Source: Sulfurospirillaceae bacterium
Lineage (GTDB): Bacteria; Campylobacterota; Campylobacteria; Campylobacterales; Sulfurospirillaceae
Length of the DNA: 16,078 nucleotides
Direction of reading: 5' to 3'
Assembly: GCA_028705785.1 (NCBI GenBank)
Contig: JAQWCT010000028.1
Location: forward strand, 1 to 16,078
Part shown: positions 6,277 through 14,052 of the stretch, in pieces
Position numbering within the stretch: the first letter of the stretch is position 1
Layout of the letters: each line of letters opens with the position of its first letter
Notes under the pieces: model-generated
Database searches by the model: none
What the model was told of the DNA's origin: nothing
The model's input: the letters and a program-made list of their open reading frames with translations, nothing else
Program-made: the position numbers and the translations under genes

Positions 6277-8349
6277 GTGAAAACACTTGAAGAACGCTTA
6301 GATGAAGAAAAACTTATTAACGAATTTGAAGGACAACGAGACTTTGAAAAAAGTAGCTGGCATTATTGGTTTATAGCAACTATCGCTTTTTCATGGTCTG
6401 CGTACCAACTTTATATGGTTATCGACCCTGGGAATAGTTCCTATGTTCGTTTTGTGCACCTTGCCTTTGGCATAGCCCTAGCTTTTTCGATGCATGCAAT
6501 GAGTAAAAATTCAAAACTCAAGTCGACTATTACATGGTATGATTTTATTATCATGGGAATAGGGATTATTGCTATTTTATACCAATGGTTTGCCTACAGA
6601 GATTTGGCTATGCGTGCAGGAGCATGGACACAGTTGGATGTTATTATGGGTATTCTGACGGTTCTTGTCGTCCTCGAGGCATCAAGAAGGGTTATGGGTC
6701 TTCCATTGATGTTAGTTGCCATCATCTTTTTAGCCTATGACTATTTTGGTCCTTATCTTCCTGATGCCATTGCACATAAAGGTGCGAGTATTAATAAAAT
6801 GGTAGGACAAATGGTTCTAACCACAGAGGGTATCTTTGGTGTTCCACTCGGTGTAAGTGCTAGTTTTGTCTTTTTGTTTGTTCTTTTTGGCGCTTTGTTA
6901 GATAAAGCGGGCGCTGGTGAATATTTTATCAAAGTAGCGTATACTCTGCTTGGTCGTTATGATGGAGGTCCAGCCAAAGCAGCTGTTGCAGCTTCTGGTA
7001 TGTTTGGTATGATTTCAGGCTCTTCCATCGCCAATACCGTAACCGTTGGAACTTTTACGATTCCCTTAATGAAACGCTTAGGTTTTAGTGCGCATAAAGC
7101 AGCAGCCGTTGAAACAGCCGCTTCAGTCAACGGTCAACTGATGCCCCCCATCATGGGTGCGGCAGCATTTATTATGGCGGAATTTTTAGGGCTAAGCTAT
7201 ACAGACATTGTTTTTGCAGCATTTATTCCTGCATTCACTTGTTACGCGGCTCTTTTTTACATTGTTCATCTTGAAGCTAAAAAGCATGGACTAAAAGGAG
7301 AAGACCCTAGTGTTCTTGGTCGCACATGGCCTATTTTTATTCGCGGTATTCATTATCTTATTCCTATTTTCTTTTTGATTTATACGCTTATCGTTTTAAA
7401 ACAATCGGCACAAAGTGCTGCTTTTAGTGCTATCATGTTTTTGATGATTATTATGGTGACACAAAAACCACTTAAAGCACTTTTCAACAAAGAAAAGATT
7501 ACATTCCCTCTTGTGGTAGAAGGTTTTACAGATATTGCTAATGGTATGGTTGCGGGTGGAAAAAATATGGTTTCTATCGCTGTGGCAACGGCAGTTGCTG
7601 GTATTATTGTGGGTTCTGTTACGCTTACAGGTATTGGTCTAATCCTTGCTGAAGTCATCGATAATCTCTCTGGTGGTTACATTATGAGTGTTCTTCTTTT
7701 GACGATGTTTGTCTCGCTAGTACTTGGTATGGGACTTCCGACAACGGCGAATTATATCGTTATGGCTTCGCTGACTGCTCCGATTATTATGGATTTATCC
7801 GCAAGCAACGGTTATCTGATTCCTATGATTGCCGCACATATGTTTGTCTTTTACTTTGGTATCTTAGCAGATGACACACCTCCTGTGGGGATGGCGGCTT
7901 ATGCCGCAGCAGCGATTGCGAAGAGTGATCCTATCGTAACTGGTATACAGGCATTTATCTACGATATGAGAACAGCGCTTCTTCCTTTTATGTTCTTCTT
8001 CAACAATGAACTTTTACTTATTCAAAGTGTGGATGCCAATGACCCTAACGATGCTTCTTTATGGGTATGGATTACCAATCCATTTGAAATAGCGCTTATC
8101 TTTGGAGGTTCGGTATTGGGTATGTTTGCCTTTACTTCAGTCACGCAAGGCTTTATCTTGATGAAGACAAACATTATCGAGCGATTGGCACTCATTGCCG
8201 TTATTCCTCTTTTAATGCTTCCAAAATTGATAGCTGTAAAACTTGGACTTCCGAGCCATTATTTTTCGTATATCATTGGTTTAAGTATCTATGGTGTTAT
8301 CTATTTTGGGCAAAGAATGAGAATCAAAAAACAACAAGCTTTAGCTTAA
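6277..8349 (+). CDS. TRAP transporter fused permease (DctQ-DctM type)
   Basis: Inner-membrane permease of the TAXI-TRAP importer, 690 residues, with the small (DctQ-like) and large (DctM-like) subunits fused, as is normal for TAXI systems. The N-terminal ~170 residues carry four or so membrane segments after a charged cytoplasmic start. The rest is the multi-span transport domain. It has the conserved GMFGMISGSSIANTVTVGTF stretch, the NGQLMPPIMGAAAF stretch, and near the C-terminus GMGLPTTANYIVMA and ADDTPPVGMAAYAAAAIA. Start is GTG at 6277 with AAAGG nine bases upstream, provided partly by palindrome copy 4. It forms an operon with the binding protein, separated by 66 bases that include a terminator. 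Its stop overlaps the convergent radical SAM gene by 4 bases. Confidence 0.95.
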   Translation: MKTLEERLDEEKLINEFEGQRDFEKSSWHYWFIATIAFSWSAYQLYMVIDPGNSSYVRFVHLAFGIALAFSMHAMSKNSKLKSTITWYDFIIMGIGIIAILYQWFAYRDLAMRAGAWTQLDVIMGILTVLVVLEASRRVMGLPLMLVAIIFLAYDYFGPYLPDAIAHKGASINKMVGQMVLTTEGIFGVPLGVSASFVFLFVLFGALLDKAGAGEYFIKVAYTLLGRYDGGPAKAAVAASGMFGMISGSSIANTVTVGTFTIPLMKRLGFSAHKAAAVETAASVNGQLMPPIMGAAAFIMAEFLGLSYTDIVFAAFIPAFTCYAALFYIVHLEAKKHGLKGEDPSVLGRTWPIFIRGIHYLIPIFFLIYTLIVLKQSAQSAAFSAIMFLMIIMVTQKPLKALFNKEKITFPLVVEGFTDIANGMVAGGKNMVSIAVATAVAGIIVGSVTLTGIGLILAEVIDNLSGGYIMSVLLLTMFVSLVLGMGLPTTANYIVMASLTAPIIMDLSASNGYLIPMIAAHMFVFYFGILADDTPPVGMAAYAAAAIAKSDPIVTGIQAFIYDMRTALLPFMFFFNNELLLIQSVDANDPNDASLWVWITNPFEIALIFGGSVLGMFAFTSVTQGFILMKTNIIERLALIAVIPLLMLPKLIAVKLGLPSHYFSYIIGLSIYGVIYFGQRMRIKKQQALA

Positions 8350-9254
8350 ATCGTATAAAAAGAAACGCCTGCAATATGCTTTACATGTAAGCGTTTCTTA
8401 TCAATAAGTGTTTGAAGGTGTTGCTGACTTGTCTCATCAAAACACAATCTCACATCTTCAAAACTTTGTGGTCTTCGCTTTAACAACTCTACGATTTCAT
8501 CTTCACTAAAAGTTCTCTTCTTTTGTGTATACTCTTTCTTATACGCAATGTTTACATGTAAGCCTACAAGTTGTGAGGAAAGTTCGATGACCCTTTCCAT
8601 ACTTACTCCATTGATAGCATAAGCAGGTGGTCTATCAATCGTTCCGACATCAATGCGGTCTGGCTTTATATCTTGTAAAACGAGGTTTAATGCTTCAAAT
8701 TCCACTAGTGTATCATTGATGCCATCCACCACTAAAATTTCTATGACAAGCTCTCCGTGATAGCGTTTTCGAAATGCTTTCATCCCCTCTTTAATCGCCT
8801 CAAGATTCACACTAACATGAGGTCTATCAAGCTTTTTAAAACACATCTGTGTAGCACAATCTAAAGAGAGTTTGACAATATCTATCTTTGAGAGTATCGC
8901 TTGCATTGCTTCATCCCTAATCGTTGAACCGTTGGAAAGGATAAGGAGCTTATGCTCTTTCTTCATGGCAATGATGCCATCTACCAATTCATCAAGATAA
9001 GGATATAAAGTCGGCTCGCCATTTGCCGTTAAGGTGATGACATCAATGTTTTGATGTACTTCAAGCGCTTGGGATAAAGCTTCTAAAACTTCTTTACATG
9101 TAGGTGTATTTGATGCCTTATCAACTGTTTTAGCACCTTTAAGTTCACAGTAAAGACAATCATAATTGCACTGTTTATTGTTTGGGCTAAGGTCGATGCC
9201 TAAAGACTGACCAAACCTTCTTGAGGTGATAGGTCCAAAGATGATGCTACTGAT
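8346..9254 (-). CDS. Radical SAM protein (COG0731-like) lacking a canonical start codon
   Basis: Radical S-adenosylmethionine protein of the COG0731 type, about 302 residues if counted from ATC at 9254. The 4Fe-4S motif C29-x3-C33-x2-C36 (CNYDCLYC) follows the family opening SSIIFGPITSRRFGQSLGID. The SAM-binding glycine/GEP element LTANGEPTLYP and a strand LLILSNGST come next. The C-terminal ~90 residues look like a winged-helix tail. The reaction is unknown; relatives include tRNA-modifying and other Fe-S oxidoreductases. The frame is open from 9263, but its first ATG, GTG or TTG is the TTG at 8987, well past the cluster cysteines. Upstream the frame reads ATG-TAA-GGA-CTT-CCC-ATC. AAGGA lies six bases before the ATC, which is the best-placed candidate. 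The stop overlaps the TRAP permease stop. Confidence 0.8.
   Translation of the reverse strand: MSSIIFGPITSRRFGQSLGIDLSPNNKQCNYDCLYCELKGAKTVDKASNTPTCKEVLEALSQALEVHQNIDVITLTANGEPTLYPYLDELVDGIIAMKKEHKLLILSNGSTIRDEAMQAILSKIDIVKLSLDCATQMCFKKLDRPHVSVNLEAIKEGMKAFRKRYHGELVIEILVVDGINDTLVEFEALNLVLQDIKPDRIDVGTIDRPPAYAINGVSMERVIELSSQLVGLHVNIAYKKEYTQKKRTFSEDEIVELLKRRPQSFEDVRLCFDETSQQHLQTLIDKKRLHVKHIAGVSFYTI
8381..8390 (+). repeat. TTACATGTAA palindrome, copy 5
   Basis: Perfect copy inside the 3' end of the radical SAM gene, read on the minus strand as Leu-His-Val-Lys. Followed by gcgttt, so its extension is weaker. Confidence 0.7.
8552..8561 (+). repeat. TTACATGTAA palindrome, copy 6
   Basis: Perfect copy inside the radical SAM gene, read on the minus strand as Leu-His-Val-Asn. 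Followed by gcctac, away from the consensus extension. Confidence 0.7.
9094..9103 (+). repeat. Near copy TTACATGTAG of the palindrome
   Basis: One base from the palindrome, and followed by gtgtatt like the perfect copies. It lies in the radical SAM gene, in a different reading phase from copies 5 and 6 (Pro-Thr-Cys-Lys). Confidence 0.5.
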
Positions 9255-9263
9255 GGGAAGTCC

Positions 9264-9273
9264 TTACATGTAA
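9264..9273 (+). repeat. TTACATGTAA palindrome, copy 7, at the radical SAM start
   Basis: Perfect copy. On the minus strand its ATGTAA is in frame with the radical SAM gene and forms a start codon followed at once by a stop; its TAA continues into AAGGA, the only visible Shine-Dalgarno sequence for that gene. Confidence 0.75.
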
Positions 9274-9275
9274 AG

Positions 9276-9307
9276 ATATTTACGGGAGAAAACTCCCCCG
9301 TAAATAT
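9276..9307 (-). terminator. Hairpin at the end of hemE
   Basis: ATATTTACGGGAG (9276-9288) pairs with CTCCCCCGTAAATAT (9293-9307), with two extra C's bulged and a four-base loop. The stem begins inside the hemE stop codon. The tail on the minus strand (CTTTACATG) is poor in T's, so termination may be incomplete and the radical SAM gene could receive read-through. Confidence 0.55.
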
Positions 9308-10329
9308 TATATTTTTGTGAGTTTTTGTACTTGTTTGATAAAGTATTTTGCATTTTCAACAGGAACATCTGGCAAGATGCCATGACCTAGATTGAAGATA
9401 TGTCGTTTGTTTTTCATAACACTAACGATGTGCTCTATGCCCTCGTCAATCGCATCTTGGCTGTACAAGCGAGTGGGTTCCATATTGCCTTGTAAGACAT
9501 ATTTGTATCCCAATTTTTGCTGTGCCAACTCAATAGGCGTTGACCAATCAACGGCAAACACATCAAAATCACCATCAATTTTATCCAAATAACCACTAAT
9601 CCCTTTAGGAAATAAAATCACAGGGACATGAGGATATTTTGACTTCAAATAACTACTGATTTCTTTCATATACGACCAGCTAAATTCAAAATAAGCACTT
9701 TCTTCCAAAGCAGCCGCCCATGAGTCAAAAACCATCACGACATTCGCACCACTTTGAATTTGTCTTTCCATATACAGTTTTAGCACTTCTGTCACTTTTT
9801 TCAGTAAAGCGTGCATAAACTGCGGATTAGTATAGATAAGTTTTTTTACCGTAGCGTAAGTCTTTGTGCCTTGACCTTCTATCATATAAGTCGCCAAAGT
9901 CCAAGGCGCGCCACAAAATCCAATTAAGGCTTTATCGGCTGCAAGTCTACCTCGAATAAGACGAATCGTTTCATATACATACTCAAGCCCATCTACTGCT
10001 TTTTGAACGCTTAACTTATCCAAATCTTTTTGATCTTTAATCGGATGAGAAAATACAGGACCTTCACCTTGCAAAAATTTCAGTTCCATTCCCATCTCAA
10101 GAGGTACAACTAAAATATCACTAAATAAAATAGCCGCATCCACGCCTAAAATATCTACTGGCTGAAGTGTTACTTCACATGCTTTTTGTGGGTCTTTACA
10201 CAAGGAGAGAAAATCTCCTGCTTGAGCTCTTACTTCCATATACTCAGGCAGATATCGCCCTGCTTGACGCATCATCCAAACAGGAGAATAGGGTGTTTTT
10301 TTACCAAAACAAGCATCTACAAAAATCAT
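9307..10329 (-). CDS. hemE: Uroporphyrinogen decarboxylase
   Basis: Cytoplasmic enzyme of heme synthesis that removes four carboxyl groups from uroporphyrinogen III to give coproporphyrinogen III. At 340 residues it has the normal length. The first signature PVWMMRQAGRYLPEY (residues 16-30) contains the substrate-binding R21 and R25. D71 in FSDILVVP is the conserved catalytic aspartate. The second signature GFCGAPWTLATYMIEG holds Y148, and H316 lies in LGHGILPDVP. ATG at 10329 overlaps the upstream UPF0114 stop as ATGA, so it is translationally coupled and belongs to the asd operon. That is a mixed-function operon with no obvious heme link. A hairpin closes the gene. The identification is very secure. 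Confidence 0.98.
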   Translation of the reverse strand: MIFVDACFGKKTPYSPVWMMRQAGRYLPEYMEVRAQAGDFLSLCKDPQKACEVTLQPVDILGVDAAILFSDILVVPLEMGMELKFLQGEGPVFSHPIKDQKDLDKLSVQKAVDGLEYVYETIRLIRGRLAADKALIGFCGAPWTLATYMIEGQGTKTYATVKKLIYTNPQFMHALLKKVTEVLKLYMERQIQSGANVVMVFDSWAAALEESAYFEFSWSYMKEISSYLKSKYPHVPVILFPKGISGYLDKIDGDFDVFAVDWSTPIELAQQKLGYKYVLQGNMEPTRLYSQDAIDEGIEHIVSVMKNKRHIFNLGHGILPDVPVENAKYFIKQVQKLTKI

Positions 10330-10838
10330 TCGTGTTTTCCACCTTTATGTAATAAATAGAGTCCTAAAGAAAGAGCCGTGATAGAGATGGCAAAATAAAA
10401 CATCTCTTGTGCCCCTTTATATTCGGTATGCAATACACGCTGAAAGAAACTTACCACTAATACCATCACGATAACTTTGGCAATTTTATCTTTAAGTTCA
10501 TCTAACGAACTGACATAAAGAATTTTTTCTCCACCTGTACCTTTGGCAACATCTATCTCTGAAATAAAAAGTTCATAAATACCAAAACCAAAAATCAAAA
10601 GCACAACGGCAATCAAATAAAGATCAATCGCACCAATGATATCTGCTACGATATCTGCATGAAAATCAGCAGGATGAACACCCATAAAGAAGTATTGGTA
10701 AGTGGCTATGACCACATGATATAAATCAGCACTTGCTATCAAAAAAAGTGCAAATGCTGCAAGAATACTAAAGATAACAGCAAGTAGCGTAATAAGCCTA
10801 CTTGCCCACAATCCTTTTTCAAATAACTTTTCTAACAT
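10326..10838 (-). CDS. UPF0114 (YqhA-like) integral membrane protein
   Basis: Inner-membrane protein of the UPF0114/YqhA family, 170 residues, function unknown. Four hydrophobic segments are visible at about 15-36, 67-91, 119-133 and 146-163, with the conserved SRLITLLAVIFS start and IDLYLIAVVLLIFGFGIYEL middle. A more polar loop with LYVSSLDELKDKIAKV separates segments two and three, which is characteristic of the family. Its ATG (10838-10836) shares one base with the asd stop (TAATG), and its TGA overlaps the hemE start. It is thus the middle gene of a tightly packed three-gene unit. A membrane protein occupies the same place next to asd in C. jejuni (Cj1022c, from memory). Confidence 0.9.
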   Translation of the reverse strand: MLEKLFEKGLWASRLITLLAVIFSILAAFALFLIASADLYHVVIATYQYFFMGVHPADFHADIVADIIGAIDLYLIAVVLLIFGFGIYELFISEIDVAKGTGGEKILYVSSLDELKDKIAKVIVMVLVVSFFQRVLHTEYKGAQEMFYFAISITALSLGLYLLHKGGKHE

Positions 10839-11863
10839 TAAGCGTCCTGTTTAATCCATTTAAGTGCAATTCTTACAGCATTGGTAGCCGCACCGACACG
10901 AATCTGGTCAGCAACACACCAAAGGTGTAAGATATTGTCACGGTTGATATCTTTTCTAATTCTTCCTACATAAGTATCGTTTGTATCAGTCGAGATAATT
11001 GGCATTGGATACTCTTTTTTGGCAGGGTTATCTAAAACAACAACATTTTCTGCATTTTGAAGTGCTTCGATAGCCTTTTCAAGATTGACATCTTTTTCAA
11101 AATGAATTGTAATGGCTTCAGAGTGGCTTCTCATAACAGGAACGCGTACACAAGTTGCACTAATTTCCATTTTTTTACCCAAGATTTTTTGGGTTTCATT
11201 GACCATTTTCATCTCTTCTTTAGTGTAATCATTATCCAAGAAAACATCAATATGCGGAATAACATTGAGCGCGATTTGATGTGCAAATGTTTTTGGCTCG
11301 CACTGGTCTAATTTAAATGCAAAGAAGTCTTGCATTTGATTGACAAGTTCTTCCATTCCACCTTTTCCTGCACCACTCACCGCTTGATAAGTACTAACAT
11401 CCACGCGGGTAATGTTAAAAATATCATCAAGAGGTTTCAATACTTGCACCATTTGGATGGTTGAGCAGTTAGGATTTGCGATAATACCTCTGTTTTTCCA
11501 CTGACTAATATCCTCAGGATTACACTCAGGAACGACCAATGGCACATCAACATCCATTCTAAAATGACTTGTATTGTCAATGACCACAGCCCCTGCTTCT
11601 GCTGCAAACGGTGCGAAGTGAGCAGAAATGTCACCACCTGCACTAAAAAACGCAATTTCTACATCTTGTTCTTCAAAAACGCTCTCTGTTAACTCTAAAA
11701 CTTTATAGTTTTTGCCTTTGAACTCTATCTCAATTCCTGCACTTTTACTACTTGCTAATGGAATCAAATTGTTAATAGGAAAATCAACTTCCTCCAAAAC
11801 TCTAAAAAGCTCTTCGCCAACTGCACCAGTAGCTCCTACGATGGCTACATTGTACTTTTTCAT
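10838..11863 (-). CDS. asd: Aspartate-semialdehyde dehydrogenase
   Basis: Reduces L-aspartyl-4-phosphate to aspartate semialdehyde with NADPH, the branch point to lysine/diaminopimelate, threonine and methionine. The product has 341 residues from the ATG at 11863. G10-ATGAVG16 binds NADP. The catalytic cysteine is C133 in ANPNCST and the acid/base histidine is H247 in MRSHSEA; the QAVSGAGKGG loop also fits the family. The frame extends upstream to a TTG at 11884. However, AAAGG lies eight bases before the 11863 ATG, and the family normally begins just before the dinucleotide fold, so the shorter form is chosen. It is the first gene of asd-UPF0114-hemE. A long hairpin occupies the space upstream (11889-11936), where it could influence expression. 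It follows flgR, as in C. jejuni. Confidence 0.97.
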   Translation of the reverse strand: MKKYNVAIVGATGAVGEELFRVLEEVDFPINNLIPLASSKSAGIEIEFKGKNYKVLELTESVFEEQDVEIAFFSAGGDISAHFAPFAAEAGAVVIDNTSHFRMDVDVPLVVPECNPEDISQWKNRGIIANPNCSTIQMVQVLKPLDDIFNITRVDVSTYQAVSGAGKGGMEELVNQMQDFFAFKLDQCEPKTFAHQIALNVIPHIDVFLDNDYTKEEMKMVNETQKILGKKMEISATCVRVPVMRSHSEAITIHFEKDVNLEKAIEALQNAENVVVLDNPAKKEYPMPIISTDTNDTYVGRIRKDINRDNILHLWCVADQIRVGAATNAVRIALKWIKQDA

Positions 11864-11888
11864 ATCACTTACCTTTGGTTTCAATATA

Positions 11889-11936
11889 AGACTTTTTTAA
11901 TAACCCAGCACGCATGTTAGGTTATCAAAAAAGTCT
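11889..11936 (-). promoter_or_regulatory. Long hairpin upstream of asd
   Basis: AGACTTTTTTAATAACC (11889-11905) pairs with GGTTATCAAAAAAGTCT (11920-11936), 16 of 17 positions, around a 14-base loop. It lies in the asd leader or just before its promoter; a TATATT at 11888-11883 is a possible -10 box. Its distal arm contains the T-run that would serve the flgR terminator next to it. Confidence 0.55.
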
Positions 11937-11984
11937 ATTAGTTTTCAGCTCTTGTGACCTCTCATCAAAAGAGCTGAAAACTAA
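11932..11984 (-). terminator. Rho-independent terminator of flgR
   Basis: TTAGTTTTCAGCTCTT (11938-11953) pairs perfectly over 16 bases with AAGAGCTGAAAACTAA (11969-11984), around a 15-base loop. The stem starts in the flgR stop codon. On the minus strand it is followed by TAGAC and six T's, which belong to the next hairpin. Confidence 0.8.
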
Positions 11985-13138
11985 ATCCAGCTACGGCTCT
12001 CTAAAAACAGATCTTCTTTACTAATAGCCTCAGCATCACTCAAAATAACAGCTCGCTCAACCACAGAAATCAGTTCTCGTATATTCCCTGGCCACCGATA
12101 AGCGTTAAGAGAGTCTATCGCTTCAGGAGAAAAATAACGCGTCTCCAAACCATACTTGGCTGTTACTCTTTTGAGTATCACTTCACAAATCGGCAAAATT
12201 TCTTCTCTTCTTTGACGAAGTGGCGCTATCTCAACAGGTATTGTGTTTAGACGATAGTACAAATCTTCCCTAAAACTTCCCTCACTGATACACTTTTTAA
12301 TATCCGCATTCGTCGCTGAAACAATGCGCACATCGATAGGAATTTCTTTAGTTCCACCCACGCGCACCATCACTCTTTCTTGAATAACCCTCAAAAGTTT
12401 TGCTTGTAAAGTGATGGGCATTTCACCTATTTCATCTAAAAAAAGTGTTCCACCATGAGCAACCTCAAAGTATCCTTTTTTCTCACTCACCGCATCGGTG
12501 AATGCACCTTTTTCATATCCAAAAAGCTCACTTTCTAAAAGATTTTCAGGAATGGCCGCCATATTGATAGCTACAAAAGGATTTTTTGCTCGTGGTGAAT
12601 TTTTATGGACATAGTTAGCAAAAAGCTCTTTCCCCACACCACTCTCACCTAATAAAAGTACACTTACATCTGTTTTAGCCGCTTTGCGAGCGATCATCAA
12701 GGCTTTTTCAAGTTCTGGCGAAGTGGCTATAAAATCACCATTATCTTCTTTGCTACTATCAATCTTTTCAAAACTCTCTTTAACTTTAGTTCTTATCTTA
12801 ACATGTCGTTTGATGGCATCCACAAGGGTATCTATCTCAAAAGGTTTCGTTAAAAAGTCTTTCACCCCAAGTCTCACAGACTCAATGGCACGATTAAGTG
12901 TTGCATTGCCTGTAATGACAATGATGTCGTACTCGCCACCTAGTTTTTTGATAAATTCTATGCCATCCATCCCTGGCATATTGATGTCTGTCACGATTAA
13001 ATCTACACTACTATCTATCTTTTTAAGCGCGTCAATCGCACTTTTATAAGTAGAAATAGTAAATTCTTGATACTCGCCTAAGGCAATCTCAAGAGATTTT
13101 CGCATATTAATGTCATCTTCAACTATCGCAATGTGCAT
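11981..13138 (-). CDS. flgR: Sigma-54-dependent response regulator, FlgR-type, without DNA-binding domain
   Basis: NtrC-family activator, 385 residues. Residues 1-118 are a receiver domain with acidic pocket E7-D8-D9, phosphoacceptor D51, T76 and K98. Residues about 135-365 are the AAA+ ATPase that remodels sigma-54 RNA polymerase: Walker A GESGVGK (164-170), Walker B LFLDE (232-236), and the sigma-54 contact loop reading GAFTDA (211-216) rather than the usual GAFTGA. After RWPGNIREL only ~35 residues remain, and there is no Fis-type helix-turn-helix. Helicobacter pylori FlgR also lacks that domain and works without binding DNA. Position downstream of flgP/flgQ and upstream of asd matches C. 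jejuni flgR. It presumably pairs with histidine kinase FlgS, not encoded here. AAGGA lies 12 bases before the ATG, which is a loose spacing. Confidence 0.88.
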   Translation of the reverse strand: MHIAIVEDDINMRKSLEIALGEYQEFTISTYKSAIDALKKIDSSVDLIVTDINMPGMDGIEFIKKLGGEYDIIVITGNATLNRAIESVRLGVKDFLTKPFEIDTLVDAIKRHVKIRTKVKESFEKIDSSKEDNGDFIATSPELEKALMIARKAAKTDVSVLLLGESGVGKELFANYVHKNSPRAKNPFVAINMAAIPENLLESELFGYEKGAFTDAVSEKKGYFEVAHGGTLFLDEIGEMPITLQAKLLRVIQERVMVRVGGTKEIPIDVRIVSATNADIKKCISEGSFREDLYYRLNTIPVEIAPLRQRREEILPICEVILKRVTAKYGLETRYFSPEAIDSLNAYRWPGNIRELISVVERAVILSDAEAISKEDLFLESRSWI

Positions 13139-13156
13139 AAAGGGCTTGTTTCCTTG

Positions 13157-13546
13157 TTATCTAATGGTACTTATGGTAGCAAATTCATCTTTAAAATCTA
13201 CTGTGAATCGAATCGGCTCTATGATCAGCTCAACCCTATCAGTGCTTTGTTTTTGTCTCTTTTCATTCCATGAGATAAGATGCGATTGCTGTTGGTAAAA
13301 ACAAGGGAGGATAGCATCAAAATGCGTTTTTACAAACTGGTGCTTGGAGATATTTTTATCGTTAATAAAATCAATATCACATAAAAATTGATTTTTGCCC
13401 TCATAGGGGACACTTAGCGGAGCAATATTTTTTTCTTCGTAGATAACAACACTATTTGCAGTGACGATTTTGTATGAAAACCAAAATATGTCACTGCAAA
13501 AAAGTGCCTCAGATAAACAGATTAATAAGCAAAGAGTTCTAGCCAC
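13157..13546 (-). CDS. flgQ: Small exported protein in flgQ position
   Basis: A 129-residue protein beginning with a hydrophobic signal-like stretch (TLCLLICLSEALFC), consistent with export. The remainder is polar with short beta-like stretches (NSVVIYEE, RVELIIEPIRFTVDF) and has no motif I recognise. The name rests on position: it lies between flgP and flgR, as does flgQ (Cj1025c) in C. jejuni, where FlgQ supports FlgP and motility. Sequence similarity was not tested, so the symbol is tentative. It starts with GTG at 13546, 25 bases inside the end of flgP, without a strong Shine-Dalgarno sequence, so translation probably depends on coupling to flgP. It ends 18 bases before flgR. The three genes appear to be one transcript. 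Confidence 0.7.
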   Translation of the reverse strand: MARTLCLLICLSEALFCSDIFWFSYKIVTANSVVIYEEKNIAPLSVPYEGKNQFLCDIDFINDKNISKHQFVKTHFDAILPCFYQQQSHLISWNEKRQKQSTDRVELIIEPIRFTVDFKDEFATISTIR

Positions 13547-14004
13547 CTACGCCCGCTCATAGTGAGTTCCATTCGGACACTGTACAATCCATCTTTAAAT
13601 GCGGCATCTGTAACAGCAGCATCTTTTACCACGCCCTTCACATTTGAAACAATTCTTGAATCTTTCAAAGCAGCATCTTTGACAGTTTCTGTTGAATTAA
13701 TTTGAGCGCCATAAAGCTTTTCACCCAATTGGCGATACCCATCAGTAATGGCTGCTCTTTTAGCAAGCGCCATTGCTTGCGCTGGAGATACTGTATGCTG
13801 CGGAGCGATACCTTCACCATACACTACAAATGTTTTTTCAGAAGTTGTGTCCATATAGGCAAGTTTCTGCTCATCAAGTACTCTTTTTGCTTCTGCCCTA
13901 CTGACCTTTTGCATATCTTCTTGCTGTTGTTGTTTTGAAGCACAACCCGAAAATAACATTATCATACCAAGAGCAGTTAAAAGCGCTACAATCCATCTAT
14001 TCAT
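13522..14004 (-). CDS. flgP: LPP20-family lipoprotein FlgP, flagellar basal disk component
   Basis: Outer-membrane lipoprotein of 160 residues. Residues 1-20 are a lipoprotein signal ending in the lipobox L17-F-S-G-C21, so C21 is the lipidated first residue. A glutamine-rich segment (KQQQQE) follows, then an LPP20-type domain with VVYGEGIAP, SPAQAMALAKRAAITDGYRQL and a C-terminal YSVRMELTMSGRRW. In C. jejuni FlgP builds the large basal disk that widens the polar motor scaffold. The same gene order here (gyrA, flgP, flgQ, flgR, asd) supports orthology. ATG at 14004 follows AAGG by seven bases. The end overlaps the next gene by 25 bases. A sigma-54-like site sits 34 to 48 bases upstream. Confidence 0.88.
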   Translation of the reverse strand: MNRWIVALLTALGMIMLFSGCASKQQQQEDMQKVSRAEAKRVLDEQKLAYMDTTSEKTFVVYGEGIAPQHTVSPAQAMALAKRAAITDGYRQLGEKLYGAQINSTETVKDAALKDSRIVSNVKGVVKDAAVTDAAFKDGLYSVRMELTMSGRRWLELFAY

Positions 14005-14036
14005 AGCTACACCTTTTTAAATATTTTTTATCTTTA

Positions 14037-14052
14037 AGCAACTACCATTCCA
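14037..14052 (-). promoter_or_regulatory. Candidate sigma-54 promoter before flgP
   Basis: The minus strand reads TGGAATGGTAGTTGCT, keeping the GG at -24, the TTGC at -12 and exactly ten bases between GG and GC. It starts directly after the gyrA stop. The expected transcription start would be near 14026, about 22 bases before the flgP ATG. The CAC of the consensus -24 box is not kept. Confidence 0.45.

Noticed and set aside
8346..8987. Radical SAM gene as a 213-residue protein starting at TTG 8987
   Set aside because: This start would remove the CxxxCxxC cluster motif and conserved N-terminus, which are encoded without interruption upstream to 9263.
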